Positions 43,544 through 50,808 of a stretch of 64,000 bases of DNA are shown piece by piece. Where the stretch lies: contig NZ_QNQU01000032.1 in NCBI RefSeq assembly GCF_003315595.1, forward strand, positions 1-64,000. The letters are read 5' to 3'. This DNA is from Pedobacter miscanthi. GTDB taxonomy: Bacteria; Bacteroidota; Bacteroidia; Sphingobacteriales; Sphingobacteriaceae. The first letter of the stretch is position 1. Each line of letters begins with the position of its first letter. The translations under genes were made by a program, and so were the position numbers. The notes under the pieces were generated by a model that had not been told where the DNA came from, ran no database searches, and saw only the letters and a program-made list of their open reading frames with translations.

Positions 43544-44488
43544 TTACCGTGTATTGGTCCGTGCCTGCCTCTTTCGTTGACGGTTACGGCCATTGATGGC
43601 CTCATCATCGATATCGTCCTGGATACCGATGTTAACAGATCCCGCCGGGCTACCCTCACGGCTATATGTTTCAACAGCGGGCAGCCACAATTCCGGTAAA
43701 ATTTCATTATTGTGATGACCTTTGGTTTGCCCGATATCGTTGCAGTCCGTTTTTTCTTCCAGTTCCTGCATCTGGATGCGTTCGGACAAGGTGCCGTTCT
43801 TTTGTGTGTTTGCGTAAATCATAGTTTCTTTTAGACTTCGGTCAAAGCCAAACAGTTCATCAAACAGGCTTTCTCCAGACTGCTTAAAAGCCACTCGGTC
43901 AAACTGCCCCATTTTTTTTGAATGCTCGGTATTTTTTCCGCGCGATGTATTTTGTGGGCTCAGCTTGATCCTATTTGTGGCATCCTTACGGCTGACAATA
44001 ATCTGGATATGCATCTGATCTCCGCTTTTGACCTCTCCACGCTTTTTCTCCCCCCTTATCACTTCTTTATCTTTATAGGTATAATAACGGTTGTTTTCTA
44101 CTTTTGCAAACCACAAAAGGTCTTTCGCGGAACTGATCCCGTCCCGCCTGAAGTTTTTGGCATAAGCGTCCATTACCTTTTCGGCAAAGATCTTAATCTG
44201 ATCTTTTAGACCATCTTCCCCAAACTCATTATTAAGATATTTCAGCTCCTTTTGGCTGGGGCTGATGTTGACCAAAAAAAACTTCGCATCGGTCTTGCAG
44301 AGTTTGGCAATATTGTTGTCGATGGCTTGCCTCACCTCATAGGGCTCTATATTGACTGCCATATGGTTGAACCAGTTTTCAGGTTCGTCCTTGTTAAAGA
44401 GCCTATTTTCCTTTTCAAGATAATTAACAAGCTTCCCACTGCTGCCCTTGTTGTTTGCCGCCGCGCTATCTGTGATATTGATAAACAT
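43544..44488 (-). CDS. Relaxase, BtgB/MobB type (DUF5712-like)
   Basis: A 314-residue mobilisation relaxase. The N-terminal segment (MFINITDSAAANNKGSSGKL, then VNYLEKENR) is typical of the Bacteroidota family annotated as DUF5712/MobB. The metal-binding motif DQMHIQIIVSRKD lies near residue 180. The C-terminal region (about 250-314) is polar and basic, ending in RNRQRKRQARTNTR. It should nick the element at oriT and pilot the strand. Its start lies one base after the stop of the BfmA/BtgA gene, so the two are coupled. Confidence 0.85.
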   Translation of the reverse strand: MFINITDSAAANNKGSSGKLVNYLEKENRLFNKDEPENWFNHMAVNIEPYEVRQAIDNNIAKLCKTDAKFFLVNISPSQKELKYLNNEFGEDGLKDQIKIFAEKVMDAYAKNFRRDGISSAKDLLWFAKVENNRYYTYKDKEVIRGEKKRGEVKSGDQMHIQIIVSRKDATNRIKLSPQNTSRGKNTEHSKKMGQFDRVAFKQSGESLFDELFGFDRSLKETMIYANTQKNGTLSERIQMQELEEKTDCNDIGQTKGHHNNEILPELWLPAVETYSREGSPAGSVNIGIQDDIDDEAINGRNRQRKRQARTNTR

Positions 44489-44489
44489 T

Positions 44490-45044
44490 TTAAAGAAGTT
44501 CTATCTGTTTACGTGTCAATTTTGCAAGTTCCTCTTTTTCTTTCGAAGAGGTCATCATATTAAAGGAATCCCTTTCTTTGATATAACTGTTCAGCAGATA
44601 AAGAAACCTTTCCTTCAGTTTCTGCTTTGTTTCCATTTTAATCTCCATTCTTTCAACCGCCACATTCAGGGTAGACAGTTTTTTCGTCTGCGCCAACTGG
44701 TTCCCGATAACCTCATCATTGTATTTCAGCACCTGGGTATTGAAGCAGTCTATAATCTTTTTGAGGCCTTCAATCATTCTTACCGCATCCCTTTTTATCG
44801 GAATGAGCAGTTCTTTTTCCTGCGTTTTAATAAAGCCGATATGTTCTTTCTGACCTTTGAGCATTGTGGTTTTTAAGAGCTCATCATTAAAATCAACAGG
44901 GTCTTTTTTGCTGCGGTAGAAGTAATCTATCATCTGTGAGAATACCTGCCGTTTCGACCTCCCGAGTTTCAGTGCTATCTTTTCAAATTTGGCATCATCC
45001 TGCACCGAGTATTTTACCGTCCTCAAACTTTCCTGCATATCCAT
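44490..45044 (-). CDS. BfmA/BtgA-family mobilisation accessory protein
   Basis: A 184-residue protein with an N-terminal ribbon-helix-helix-like region (ESLRTVKYSVQDDAKFEKIA, then LKLGRSKRQVFSQMIDYFYRSKKDP), the typical start of the BfmA/BtgA family of Bacteroides mobilisable transposons and plasmids. The rest is helical and probably coiled coil. It should bind oriT and load the relaxase encoded just downstream. The candidate oriT lies directly upstream (45127-45240). Confidence 0.88.
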   Translation of the reverse strand: MDMQESLRTVKYSVQDDAKFEKIALKLGRSKRQVFSQMIDYFYRSKKDPVDFNDELLKTTMLKGQKEHIGFIKTQEKELLIPIKRDAVRMIEGLKKIIDCFNTQVLKYNDEVIGNQLAQTKKLSTLNVAVERMEIKMETKQKLKERFLYLLNSYIKERDSFNMMTSSKEKEELAKLTRKQIELL

Positions 45045-45126
45045 GTATCTGTTTAGCTTTATATAATGTTATTTCGCACCCCTTATGGAATTCCTTTTTC
45101 AGGCCTGATGATCATTTAATAAAAGC

Positions 45127-45240
45127 AAAGAACCCCTGGAGGGTTCTTTTAACCCCGTTTGCGCAGCAGACGGCAAGCAAAGTAGGGCTCTGCCCAACTT
45201 CCGCTTGCTCCTGAAGCCCTGAAGGAGGGGAAAGGACTAT
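45127..45240. other. Candidate origin of transfer (oriT)
   Basis: The gap before the mobilisation operon holds a hairpin AAAGAACCC-CTGGA-GGGTTCTTT (45127-45149). After it lies a second dyad: GCAAGC near 45174 and GCTTGC near 45206, enclosing GGGCTCTGCCC. Position upstream of the BfmA/BtgA and relaxase genes is the usual site of oriT. The first hairpin, with its T run, may instead be a terminator on the plus strand. No nick site could be assigned. Confidence 0.45.
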
Positions 45241-45351
45241 TCTGCTACATCCCGAACCCCTCAAAGTATCAGCCCCATAGTTATAGGGCTATATATTTAG
45301 ATATCAACCTATACTGCTATCTACATATATCTGTAAATTGTTTAATCTCTT

Positions 45352-45660
45352 TTATTCGAGTTCCGCCCACCAGACCAAGCTTCCTTTTTGTGGGTGGTAT
45401 GAGGGCTGGTATCTGATATACATAAAGGCGATCAGTTCACTCATCCGTTTATGATAGGTCGCAATCGATGCAATCTTTGAGTAGGCCATCAGTTTTCTCC
45501 TTGTAACTGAAAATGGCTCCCGAAAATCGTTATGCTGCCAACATATAAATATAGCAGTAAGGATACTGATATGGGTGGACAGCAATCTGCTGTCCGATCC
45601 TAATCGGGAAATTCTCAAAATGCAGAAATCTTTCATTGTTTTCCTTTCGCTACCGATCAT
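45352..45660 (-). CDS. Small mobile-element protein, probable winged-helix type
   Basis: A 102-residue basic protein. The start at 45660 overlaps the stop of the HTH gene as ATGA, so they are translationally coupled. It includes MAYSKIASIATYHKRMSELI and YIRYQPSYHPQKGSLVWW, a pattern I associate with small proteins beside excisionase-like genes in Bacteroidota elements, where the TYHK segment looks like a recognition helix. It probably regulates or assists excision; that is inference from context. Confidence 0.65.
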   Translation of the reverse strand: MIGSERKTMKDFCILRISRLGSDSRLLSTHISILTAIFICWQHNDFREPFSVTRRKLMAYSKIASIATYHKRMSELIAFMYIRYQPSYHPQKGSLVWWAELE

Positions 45661-45917
45661 TCCCTGCCCTCCAAAAGTTTTGTTATATCCTCTAATTTGT
45701 AATATATCATTCCCCCGATCTTGGTGTATCGCAGTATTCCATTGATCCGGAGGTTCTGCAATGTACCCGGTGAAATGTTCAGCAGTTTTCGTACATCAGC
45801 GCTCTTTAGCCACTGCCTGTTTTCAGGTTGCCCTGGTCTAATGAGCTGCCTGATCTCATTTAGCATTTCGGTCTTAAGGTTCCTTAGGTCTTCTTTTGTG
45901 ATTAGTTCTACATTCAT
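45657..45917 (-). CDS. Excisionase-like helix-turn-helix protein
   Basis: An 86-residue protein. An N-terminal helical part (ELITKEDLRNLKTEMLNEIR) is followed by a MerR-like/HTH_17 domain, WLKSADVRKLLNISPGTLQN and LRINGILRYTKIGGMIYYKL, with the typical final DITKLLEGRE. Proteins of this form are common in Bacteroidota integrative elements and many act as excision or transfer regulators. It heads a two-gene unit with the protein at 45352-45660. Confidence 0.85.
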   Translation of the reverse strand: MNVELITKEDLRNLKTEMLNEIRQLIRPGQPENRQWLKSADVRKLLNISPGTLQNLRINGILRYTKIGGMIYYKLEDITKLLEGRE

Positions 45918-46127
45918 TTCTATTCTCCTTAATTAATTTTAAAAGCCGCATGGTCCTTTGCAGGCTTTTTTTGAACAAAGAAATTAAGCTGAAATGTTTT
46001 TTCGTTACCATGCAGAGCCGCGTGGTAATTTGGTGAGGTCTGAGCCTAAATTATACCAGGGCATTATTACTCCATACCAATTGATAGCAATCGACGCACT
46101 TTGATATGACGGATAGATCCAGGAATT

Positions 46128-46889
46128 TTAATTTCTTTTTTTTATCCCTTTGATCTCAAAAAGATGTTGATCTGATGGTATAGCAGATGAACGGCTACCA
46201 GGATTTCGTCTGTCTTTTGGGAAATATCGGCGTACACGGTTAAAATCAATCTCCTCATGGTTTTCACGAAAATACTTGCATATGAGTTTGACCCAGACGA
46301 TGGGAAATTCAGCAAAGACTATTTCTCTGCCGGAGGGGAGTTTGATGTCCTGCATCTGGATACATAGATCGAGAAAACTCAGTAATCCACCCTTTGGGAT
46401 ATTTATGTATTGTACTGTTTCTAAGCTAGTCGCTTTTCGCAAATCCGACCGTAAGGTCGATATCTGCCTGCTGAGAGCAAAGATCTCAGATTCCTGTCGA
46501 GCAATCACAGAATCATTAAACTTGTGTATATTCCATTGATCCAATGAGATCAGGATCATAGTGAACTTCTTAAGATGTTCAATTTCTTTCTGTGTCCTGA
46601 CATGGTTTTCCGCATATATATCCCTGCCTATTAACACTTTCAACTGTCTTTCGATTAGCTCCCAAAGATTTCTAAAGAAGTGTTCCTCGCTCCCAATAGC
46701 GTTGTTAACTAAATAAAAATCCAGATGGTGATGATAAAATTCATTTAGGTGGTCTTCATGGACGGTGAAAATCCTTTTAAACAAATGCTTTAAGAAATGC
46801 GATCGATTCCAAGATATCGGATTTCCAATATCGAAAGTGTCTTGTGCAAAATTGAAACGATCTCGAAGCTTAAAATAATTGATCATCAT
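46128..46889 (-). CDS. Mobile-element protein of unknown function, possible RteC-like regulator
   Basis: A 253-residue soluble protein without a signal or membrane segment. It has a His-rich stretch (EDHLNEFYHHHLDFYLVN, about residues 45-62), a coiled-coil-like middle (about 120-155) and a C-terminal part VKLICKYFRENHEEIDFNRV and YFPKDRRNPGSRSSAIP. The size, position beside the mobilisation genes and C-terminal segment recall RteC-like regulators of Bacteroides elements, but the hallmark RteC motif was not seen. I would not assign a function with confidence. Confidence 0.6.
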   Translation of the reverse strand: MMINYFKLRDRFNFAQDTFDIGNPISWNRSHFLKHLFKRIFTVHEDHLNEFYHHHLDFYLVNNAIGSEEHFFRNLWELIERQLKVLIGRDIYAENHVRTQKEIEHLKKFTMILISLDQWNIHKFNDSVIARQESEIFALSRQISTLRSDLRKATSLETVQYINIPKGGLLSFLDLCIQMQDIKLPSGREIVFAEFPIVWVKLICKYFRENHEEIDFNRVRRYFPKDRRNPGSRSSAIPSDQHLFEIKGIKKRN

Positions 46890-47362
46890 ATTCTTTTGGT
46901 TTAATCAAATATAATGTTCTCATAGATTAATTCTTTAATAGTTATGCGGTGATAACTGCGATTGATCTATAAGTTATAGCTATCACAAGCTTATCTGATA
47001 TTTAATACTGATAGTGTAATAAATAAGGCTTCATGAACTGTAAGTTTGCGTTTATAGATAATGCTTAACAACTTCGAATAATGATTGAATTATCCATCAA
47101 ATAGGCCGTATAATCCATTTTTAAAAAAATAGCATATTCATAACTTGCATTAACCAAATAATTAGTTTTTAAATCAAGTCATTGGCGTGATAGGAAATTT
47201 CGCTAAGAGAAGATTGTTGATGTATTCCTGTTTTGATTTTCCGGCATTATACCATTTAATGGATATATCCGTGTAATAAATGAAAAAGATCTACAGGAAT
47301 TTGGCAGTAAGAAATGCTTATAACTCAATTTATATTTAAATAATAACGTAAACCAATCAAGT
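46890..47362. other. AT-rich intergenic region, possible right edge of the element
   Basis: About 470 bp without genes, separating the mobilisation regulator from the peptide genes on the other strand. A palindrome-like stretch CTATAAGTTATAGCTAT lies near 46967-46983. No copy of the tRNA-Asp 3' end is present. It must hold the rightward promoter of the peptide cluster, but no clean TAnnTTTG was identified. Confidence 0.5.
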
Positions 47363-47689
47363 ATGAAAACACCTCTAAAGATTTTGGCAACCCTAATGGT
47401 CGCCTCAGTGGGTTTCTATAACCTAACAATTACAAAGGCAACTGATTCGAAGATGACCCTTGCGCTGACTGAGAATTCGGCTGCAGCAGATCCTGAAATC
47501 GATGCAGGCGCAAAAGTTCATGACAAATCAGTGACAACAACTCACGTTACCCAGACTATAACCAAACCTAATGGCGATATCTGTACAAGATCCTATGATT
47601 TAGTCAGGACAATATGTATCGGAACGGGACCAATATCCTGTAAAGAAGATGTACCAGGTACGACATCGAATGAAAAAACAACTTGCTAA
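47363..47689 (+). CDS. NVEALA-like secreted precursor peptide 1, four cysteines
   Basis: A 108-residue small protein. The N-terminal leader (MKTPLKILATLMVASVGFYN) is hydrophobic and leads to LALTENSAAADPE (about residues 33-45), which resembles the end of the NVEALA leader family. The C-terminal half is Cys-containing: Cys74, Cys85, Cys93 and a terminal Cys108. It shares with peptide 2 the pattern NGDICTRSYDLVRTIC/KPDGTICKKTYDFVRVLC, GTG and SNEKTTC at the end. The cysteines could form two disulfides after export. Cleavage probably falls after the SAAADPE segment or nearby. Peptide 2 follows by 42 bp. Confidence 0.8.
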   Translation: MKTPLKILATLMVASVGFYNLTITKATDSKMTLALTENSAAADPEIDAGAKVHDKSVTTTHVTQTITKPNGDICTRSYDLVRTICIGTGPISCKEDVPGTTSNEKTTC

Positions 47690-47731
47690 ACCAGTAAATT
47701 AAGATTTCCAACATTTAAATTTGAATTAACC

Positions 47732-48052
47732 ATGAATACCTCAATTAAAACTCTTTTAATTTTAATGATTGCAGCCTTAGGTTTTTACAATCTGAAAATT
47801 TCTAAAACAACTGGCGCTAAGGTGGACCTAACGCTGGTAGAAAGCTCAGCTTCTGCGGATCCTGAAGTTGAAGAAGCGCGAAAATATTTGGCAAAGCAGG
47901 AAGAGAGCGGAAGCGAAGTGACTACTACCGTAAAACCCGATGGTACTATTTGTAAAAAAACTTATGACTTCGTAAGAGTACTCTGTACGGGAACGGGAAA
48001 TATAACCTGTACTCCTAAAAATACCATCTCTAATGAGAAAACAACCTGTTAG
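47732..48052 (+). CDS. NVEALA-like secreted precursor peptide 2, four cysteines
   Basis: A 106-residue paralogue of peptide 1 with the same layout: leader MNTSIKTLLILMIAALGFYN, then LTLVESSASADPE (about 33-45) and a C-terminal half with Cys74, Cys85, Cys93 and Cys106. The spacing of the first three cysteines is identical to peptide 1, and both end SNEKTTC. The middle (residues 46-66) is the variable part, charged here and Thr-rich in peptide 1. Such a pattern of conserved ends and a variable middle suggests a processed product family. A hairpin (48159-48188) follows the gene. Confidence 0.8.
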   Translation: MNTSIKTLLILMIAALGFYNLKISKTTGAKVDLTLVESSASADPEVEEARKYLAKQEESGSEVTTTVKPDGTICKKTYDFVRVLCTGTGNITCTPKNTISNEKTTC

Positions 48053-48158
48053 TTCATTTCCAGGACATTTTTTAATCGACAGCCAATGGCCCACCATTAA
48101 AAATATCTCTACATAATGAGGTGATCAGGTATCCCCCATCCAAAGTGAATTTAAATAT

Positions 48159-48188
48159 TTGGTATAGTGGCATTTGCTGCTATACCAA
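48159..48188. terminator. Hairpin after the peptide genes
   Basis: TTGGTATAG (48159-48167) and CTATACCAA (48180-48188) form a perfect stem, with an inner GCA/TGC pairing. It lacks a T run, so it may reduce rather than end read-through into the propeller genes, or be an operator. Confidence 0.5.
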
Positions 48189-48364
48189 GTATTGTTATTT
48201 GAGCCTGAGAAGTTCATGCAACATCCCTATGTTATTAGCACAGGTGATACAATACTTTTAGGTTCCAATTTTAACTTACAATTAATATCCCAATGGCCCT
48301 TAAACATTTTAAAATTTTGTTTAAAGCTGTTGTGATTTTCTTTTACTGTCTAACCAATCTGAAC

Positions 48365-49528
48365 ATGCCTATCTTTTCTTCCTTAAGAAAATATTATATC
48401 CTTATCGTCTGTCTTTTTTTTCTTGCATGCCAAAGTAAAGATCCAATTGCAACCGCTGAAAAGATCAAACTCAACTTGGTTGACCCCAATTCGGTTATGG
48501 ACTTTAGCAAACGTTTTGCTTCCTCAGAAGTTATCGCATTGGAAACAACCAAGAATTCACTAATCGGAGAGATTAACCGGATTTATTTATATAACGGTCG
48601 GATTTATTTATTAGACCGCTCTACAAATAGCGTACTCATATTTAACCGAAACGGAACTTACATCACAAAACTACATGCTGTGGGAAGCGGTAAGGGTAAA
48701 TATATCGGAATAATGGATTTTACAATTGACGAGGCCGGAAAAAAAATAATTATTCATTCCCATAGGCCATATAAAATCATATACTATGACCTTGATGGCA
48801 CGTTTGTATCCGAGGTTTTGCTCAAAAATTATTTTCATAATATCGGTGTTGCAGACAATAAATTAATAACAGTCAACTCTTCTGAAGATGAAGAATTTCT
48901 TGCTGCATTAAGCAATTTTGATAATAGTGGAATTGAACCATTTATTAAAAGAACGACAGTGTCCGAAATGTTCAAATCTTTTTCAACAATTTTCCCCAAT
49001 ATACTCAGCAGTAAAAAAAAATACATCACTTTTCCTTACAGCTCAACAGTTTATAAATATGAAAAGAACAGAATAATACCAGCATATGATTTCGATTTTG
49101 GTCAACGAAACATGCCGGATTCAATCCTCAATAAAAACCTCACTGCATCCGAGATTTACAATGTTGCAATGAAAAATGATTATGGTTTTTTCATCACCAA
49201 TTTTAGAGAAACAAATGACTTCTTGATTTTTAGTTATGGAAAAGGAAGCATTGTCATTTATTCCAAAAAAGACAGGACAACAGAATGTTTTAACTTCGTT
49301 AAAAACGATCAGGAACTGATCAATTTCGAAAATCTTTTTGGACACGATGGTGATGATGACTATATACTTTCAGTAAAAGAAGCGATCAATTTCAAAGACC
49401 AGATGTTGGTATATAGATCGGATGCCAAATCATGGGCTAAGGTTCCCGCCCATGCAAAACATATAGATTCCGTGCTCAATGACAAAAGTAACCCAGTACT
49501 TATTCTATACAAGTTGAAGTCGAAATAA
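48365..49528 (+). CDS. 6-bladed beta-propeller lipoprotein
   Basis: The frame opens at 48293, but the ATG at 48365 gives a lipoprotein signal (MPIFSSLRKYYILIVCLFFL, then AC with Cys22), so I start there: 387 residues. The propeller body starts with VIALETTKNSLIGEINRIYL and LLDRSTNSVLIFNRNGTYIT, the recurring blade pattern of the Bacteroidota 6-bladed beta-propeller (BF3164-like) lipoproteins. These proteins commonly occur beside NVEALA peptides. Location is probably the outer membrane or periplasm. It may bind peptides or a surface ligand; no catalytic residues are evident. Confidence 0.82.
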   Translation: MPIFSSLRKYYILIVCLFFLACQSKDPIATAEKIKLNLVDPNSVMDFSKRFASSEVIALETTKNSLIGEINRIYLYNGRIYLLDRSTNSVLIFNRNGTYITKLHAVGSGKGKYIGIMDFTIDEAGKKIIIHSHRPYKIIYYDLDGTFVSEVLLKNYFHNIGVADNKLITVNSSEDEEFLAALSNFDNSGIEPFIKRTTVSEMFKSFSTIFPNILSSKKKYITFPYSSTVYKYEKNRIIPAYDFDFGQRNMPDSILNKNLTASEIYNVAMKNDYGFFITNFRETNDFLIFSYGKGSIVIYSKKDRTTECFNFVKNDQELINFENLFGHDGDDDYILSVKEAINFKDQMLVYRSDAKSWAKVPAHAKHIDSVLNDKSNPVLILYKLKSK

Positions 49529-49578
49529 CCATCCGTGGATCTTATTGAAACAAATAGATAATTTTAAAGGATGAGCGT

Positions 49579-50808
49579 ATGAAATTATTAAATAAATACA
49601 TCTACGTTTTTTGTATGGTCCATTTGGGCTTAAATATGGTAAATGCGCAACAAAAAGGCATTGACATTTCAAAAAAACAGTCGGTTCGTATAGACCCCAA
49701 AAACACTATAGGATTAAATGTGTCGGATGTATTTGACGAAATTACATTTATTCCCCTTGAAACTACAAAAGAAAGCTTTTTTGGTAAAATAAAACGGCTG
49801 GAAGTAACCAAAGATCGGTTTATTATTTATGACCAGGATACCAGGGCCATACTGATTTTTGATAAAATGGGGAAATTTATTTCAAAAATCAACGGGGCAA
49901 AAATTTCTGATGACAAAGACAATGCTATAGACGAATTCAGGTTGGTCATGGAGGATATGCGTACTTTAATCAGTCTACAGAGTGGAAAAAATCTCTTCAC
50001 CTTTGATTTAAACGGAAAACTCGTAAATAAAGGACATACGAAGGACAACACACCAAAATACGATTACCTCATTCCGGACAGCAGTACGGGGATAAAATTC
50101 AACAAAAAGATAGATAGTACATATTTTGAACTGTCCCTGTATGATGGAGGAGGAAAAATACTCAATAAGTTTTTTCCATTTGCGATTGAACAGATACTGA
50201 ATGATAATATGATCAATAGCGGAAAAAGCCTGTTTTATTCCGGGAGACCCGGTAGGGCATTTTACACCAGGTATTACGATTATAATATTTATGAAATTGG
50301 ACCTGATAAAGCAGAACTTTCTTTTCAGATAACTCTACCTGCTGTGAACTCATTGCCAAGGGATTTTATGTCAAATCCATCCTACAAAGGAAAGAAAATG
50401 GAGTTTCTTTTAAAAAACACCGACTTATATTTTGGAATATATAATGTGTTCCAATCGGGGAATAACCTGTTCTTTAACCTGAGTACTTTTGGCCAGGGTA
50501 AAAGATCATTCATTTATAACTTAAAGAACAATGCGCTTGTTGCTGTTTCGGATCTCGCACCAGATCATACTTCGTATTTTTTGCCGGTAACCGATGCCGG
50601 TGCTTTTGATGAATACAATAACGTAGGCTTTAGCCAGTATGTGGAAGGATACCTTTATACCAGTTATTCATCTCTAGCCGCCTTTATGTTCAAACAGCAA
50701 AGTGCAAATAAAAAGCCACAGTATAATGAGATATTGACGCGCTATTTTAAAACACAGAGCAAGAAAAGCAACCCAATCATTGTCGTACTAAAACCCAAAA
50801 ATGGCTAA
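49579..50808 (+). CDS. 6-bladed beta-propeller protein, exported
   Basis: A 409-residue paralogue of the preceding propeller protein. It has a signal peptide (about residues 1-24, ending NMVNAQ) but no lipobox. Blade repeats include TFIPLETTKESFFGKIKRLE and IYDQDTRAILIFDKMGKFIS, aligned with those of the first protein. Its stop codon overlaps the receptor start by 8 bp, which implies coupling. Two propeller proteins of unlike anchoring beside one receptor suggest a lipoprotein and a periplasmic partner, but roles are unknown. Confidence 0.82.
   Translation: MKLLNKYIYVFCMVHLGLNMVNAQQKGIDISKKQSVRIDPKNTIGLNVSDVFDEITFIPLETTKESFFGKIKRLEVTKDRFIIYDQDTRAILIFDKMGKFISKINGAKISDDKDNAIDEFRLVMEDMRTLISLQSGKNLFTFDLNGKLVNKGHTKDNTPKYDYLIPDSSTGIKFNKKIDSTYFELSLYDGGGKILNKFFPFAIEQILNDNMINSGKSLFYSGRPGRAFYTRYYDYNIYEIGPDKAELSFQITLPAVNSLPRDFMSNPSYKGKKMEFLLKNTDLYFGIYNVFQSGNNLFFNLSTFGQGKRSFIYNLKNNALVAVSDLAPDHTSYFLPVTDAGAFDEYNNVGFSQYVEGYLYTSYSSLAAFMFKQQSANKKPQYNEILTRYFKTQSKKSNPIIVVLKPKNG

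Larger units (their letters stand above)
32762..46889. mobile_element. Integrative mobilisable element at tRNA-Asp (minimum extent)
   Basis: Bounded on the left by a tyrosine integrase gene next to tRNA-Asp and containing a relaxase, a BfmA/BtgA-type accessory protein, a candidate oriT and excisionase-like HTH proteins. No type IV secretion or coupling-protein genes are present, so it would need a helper element to transfer. Cargo comprises a Detocs-type operon and a sigma factor/Cas12f-like pair. The left junction lies between 32443 and 32762. The right end is not visible: no repeat of the tRNA 3' end occurs in the window, and the accessory cluster beyond 47 kb could belong to the same element. 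Confidence 0.75.

Noticed and set aside
46128..46889. Firm assignment as RteC.
   Set aside because: Size and context fit, but the typical RteC motif was not found, so only a possible relation is stated.
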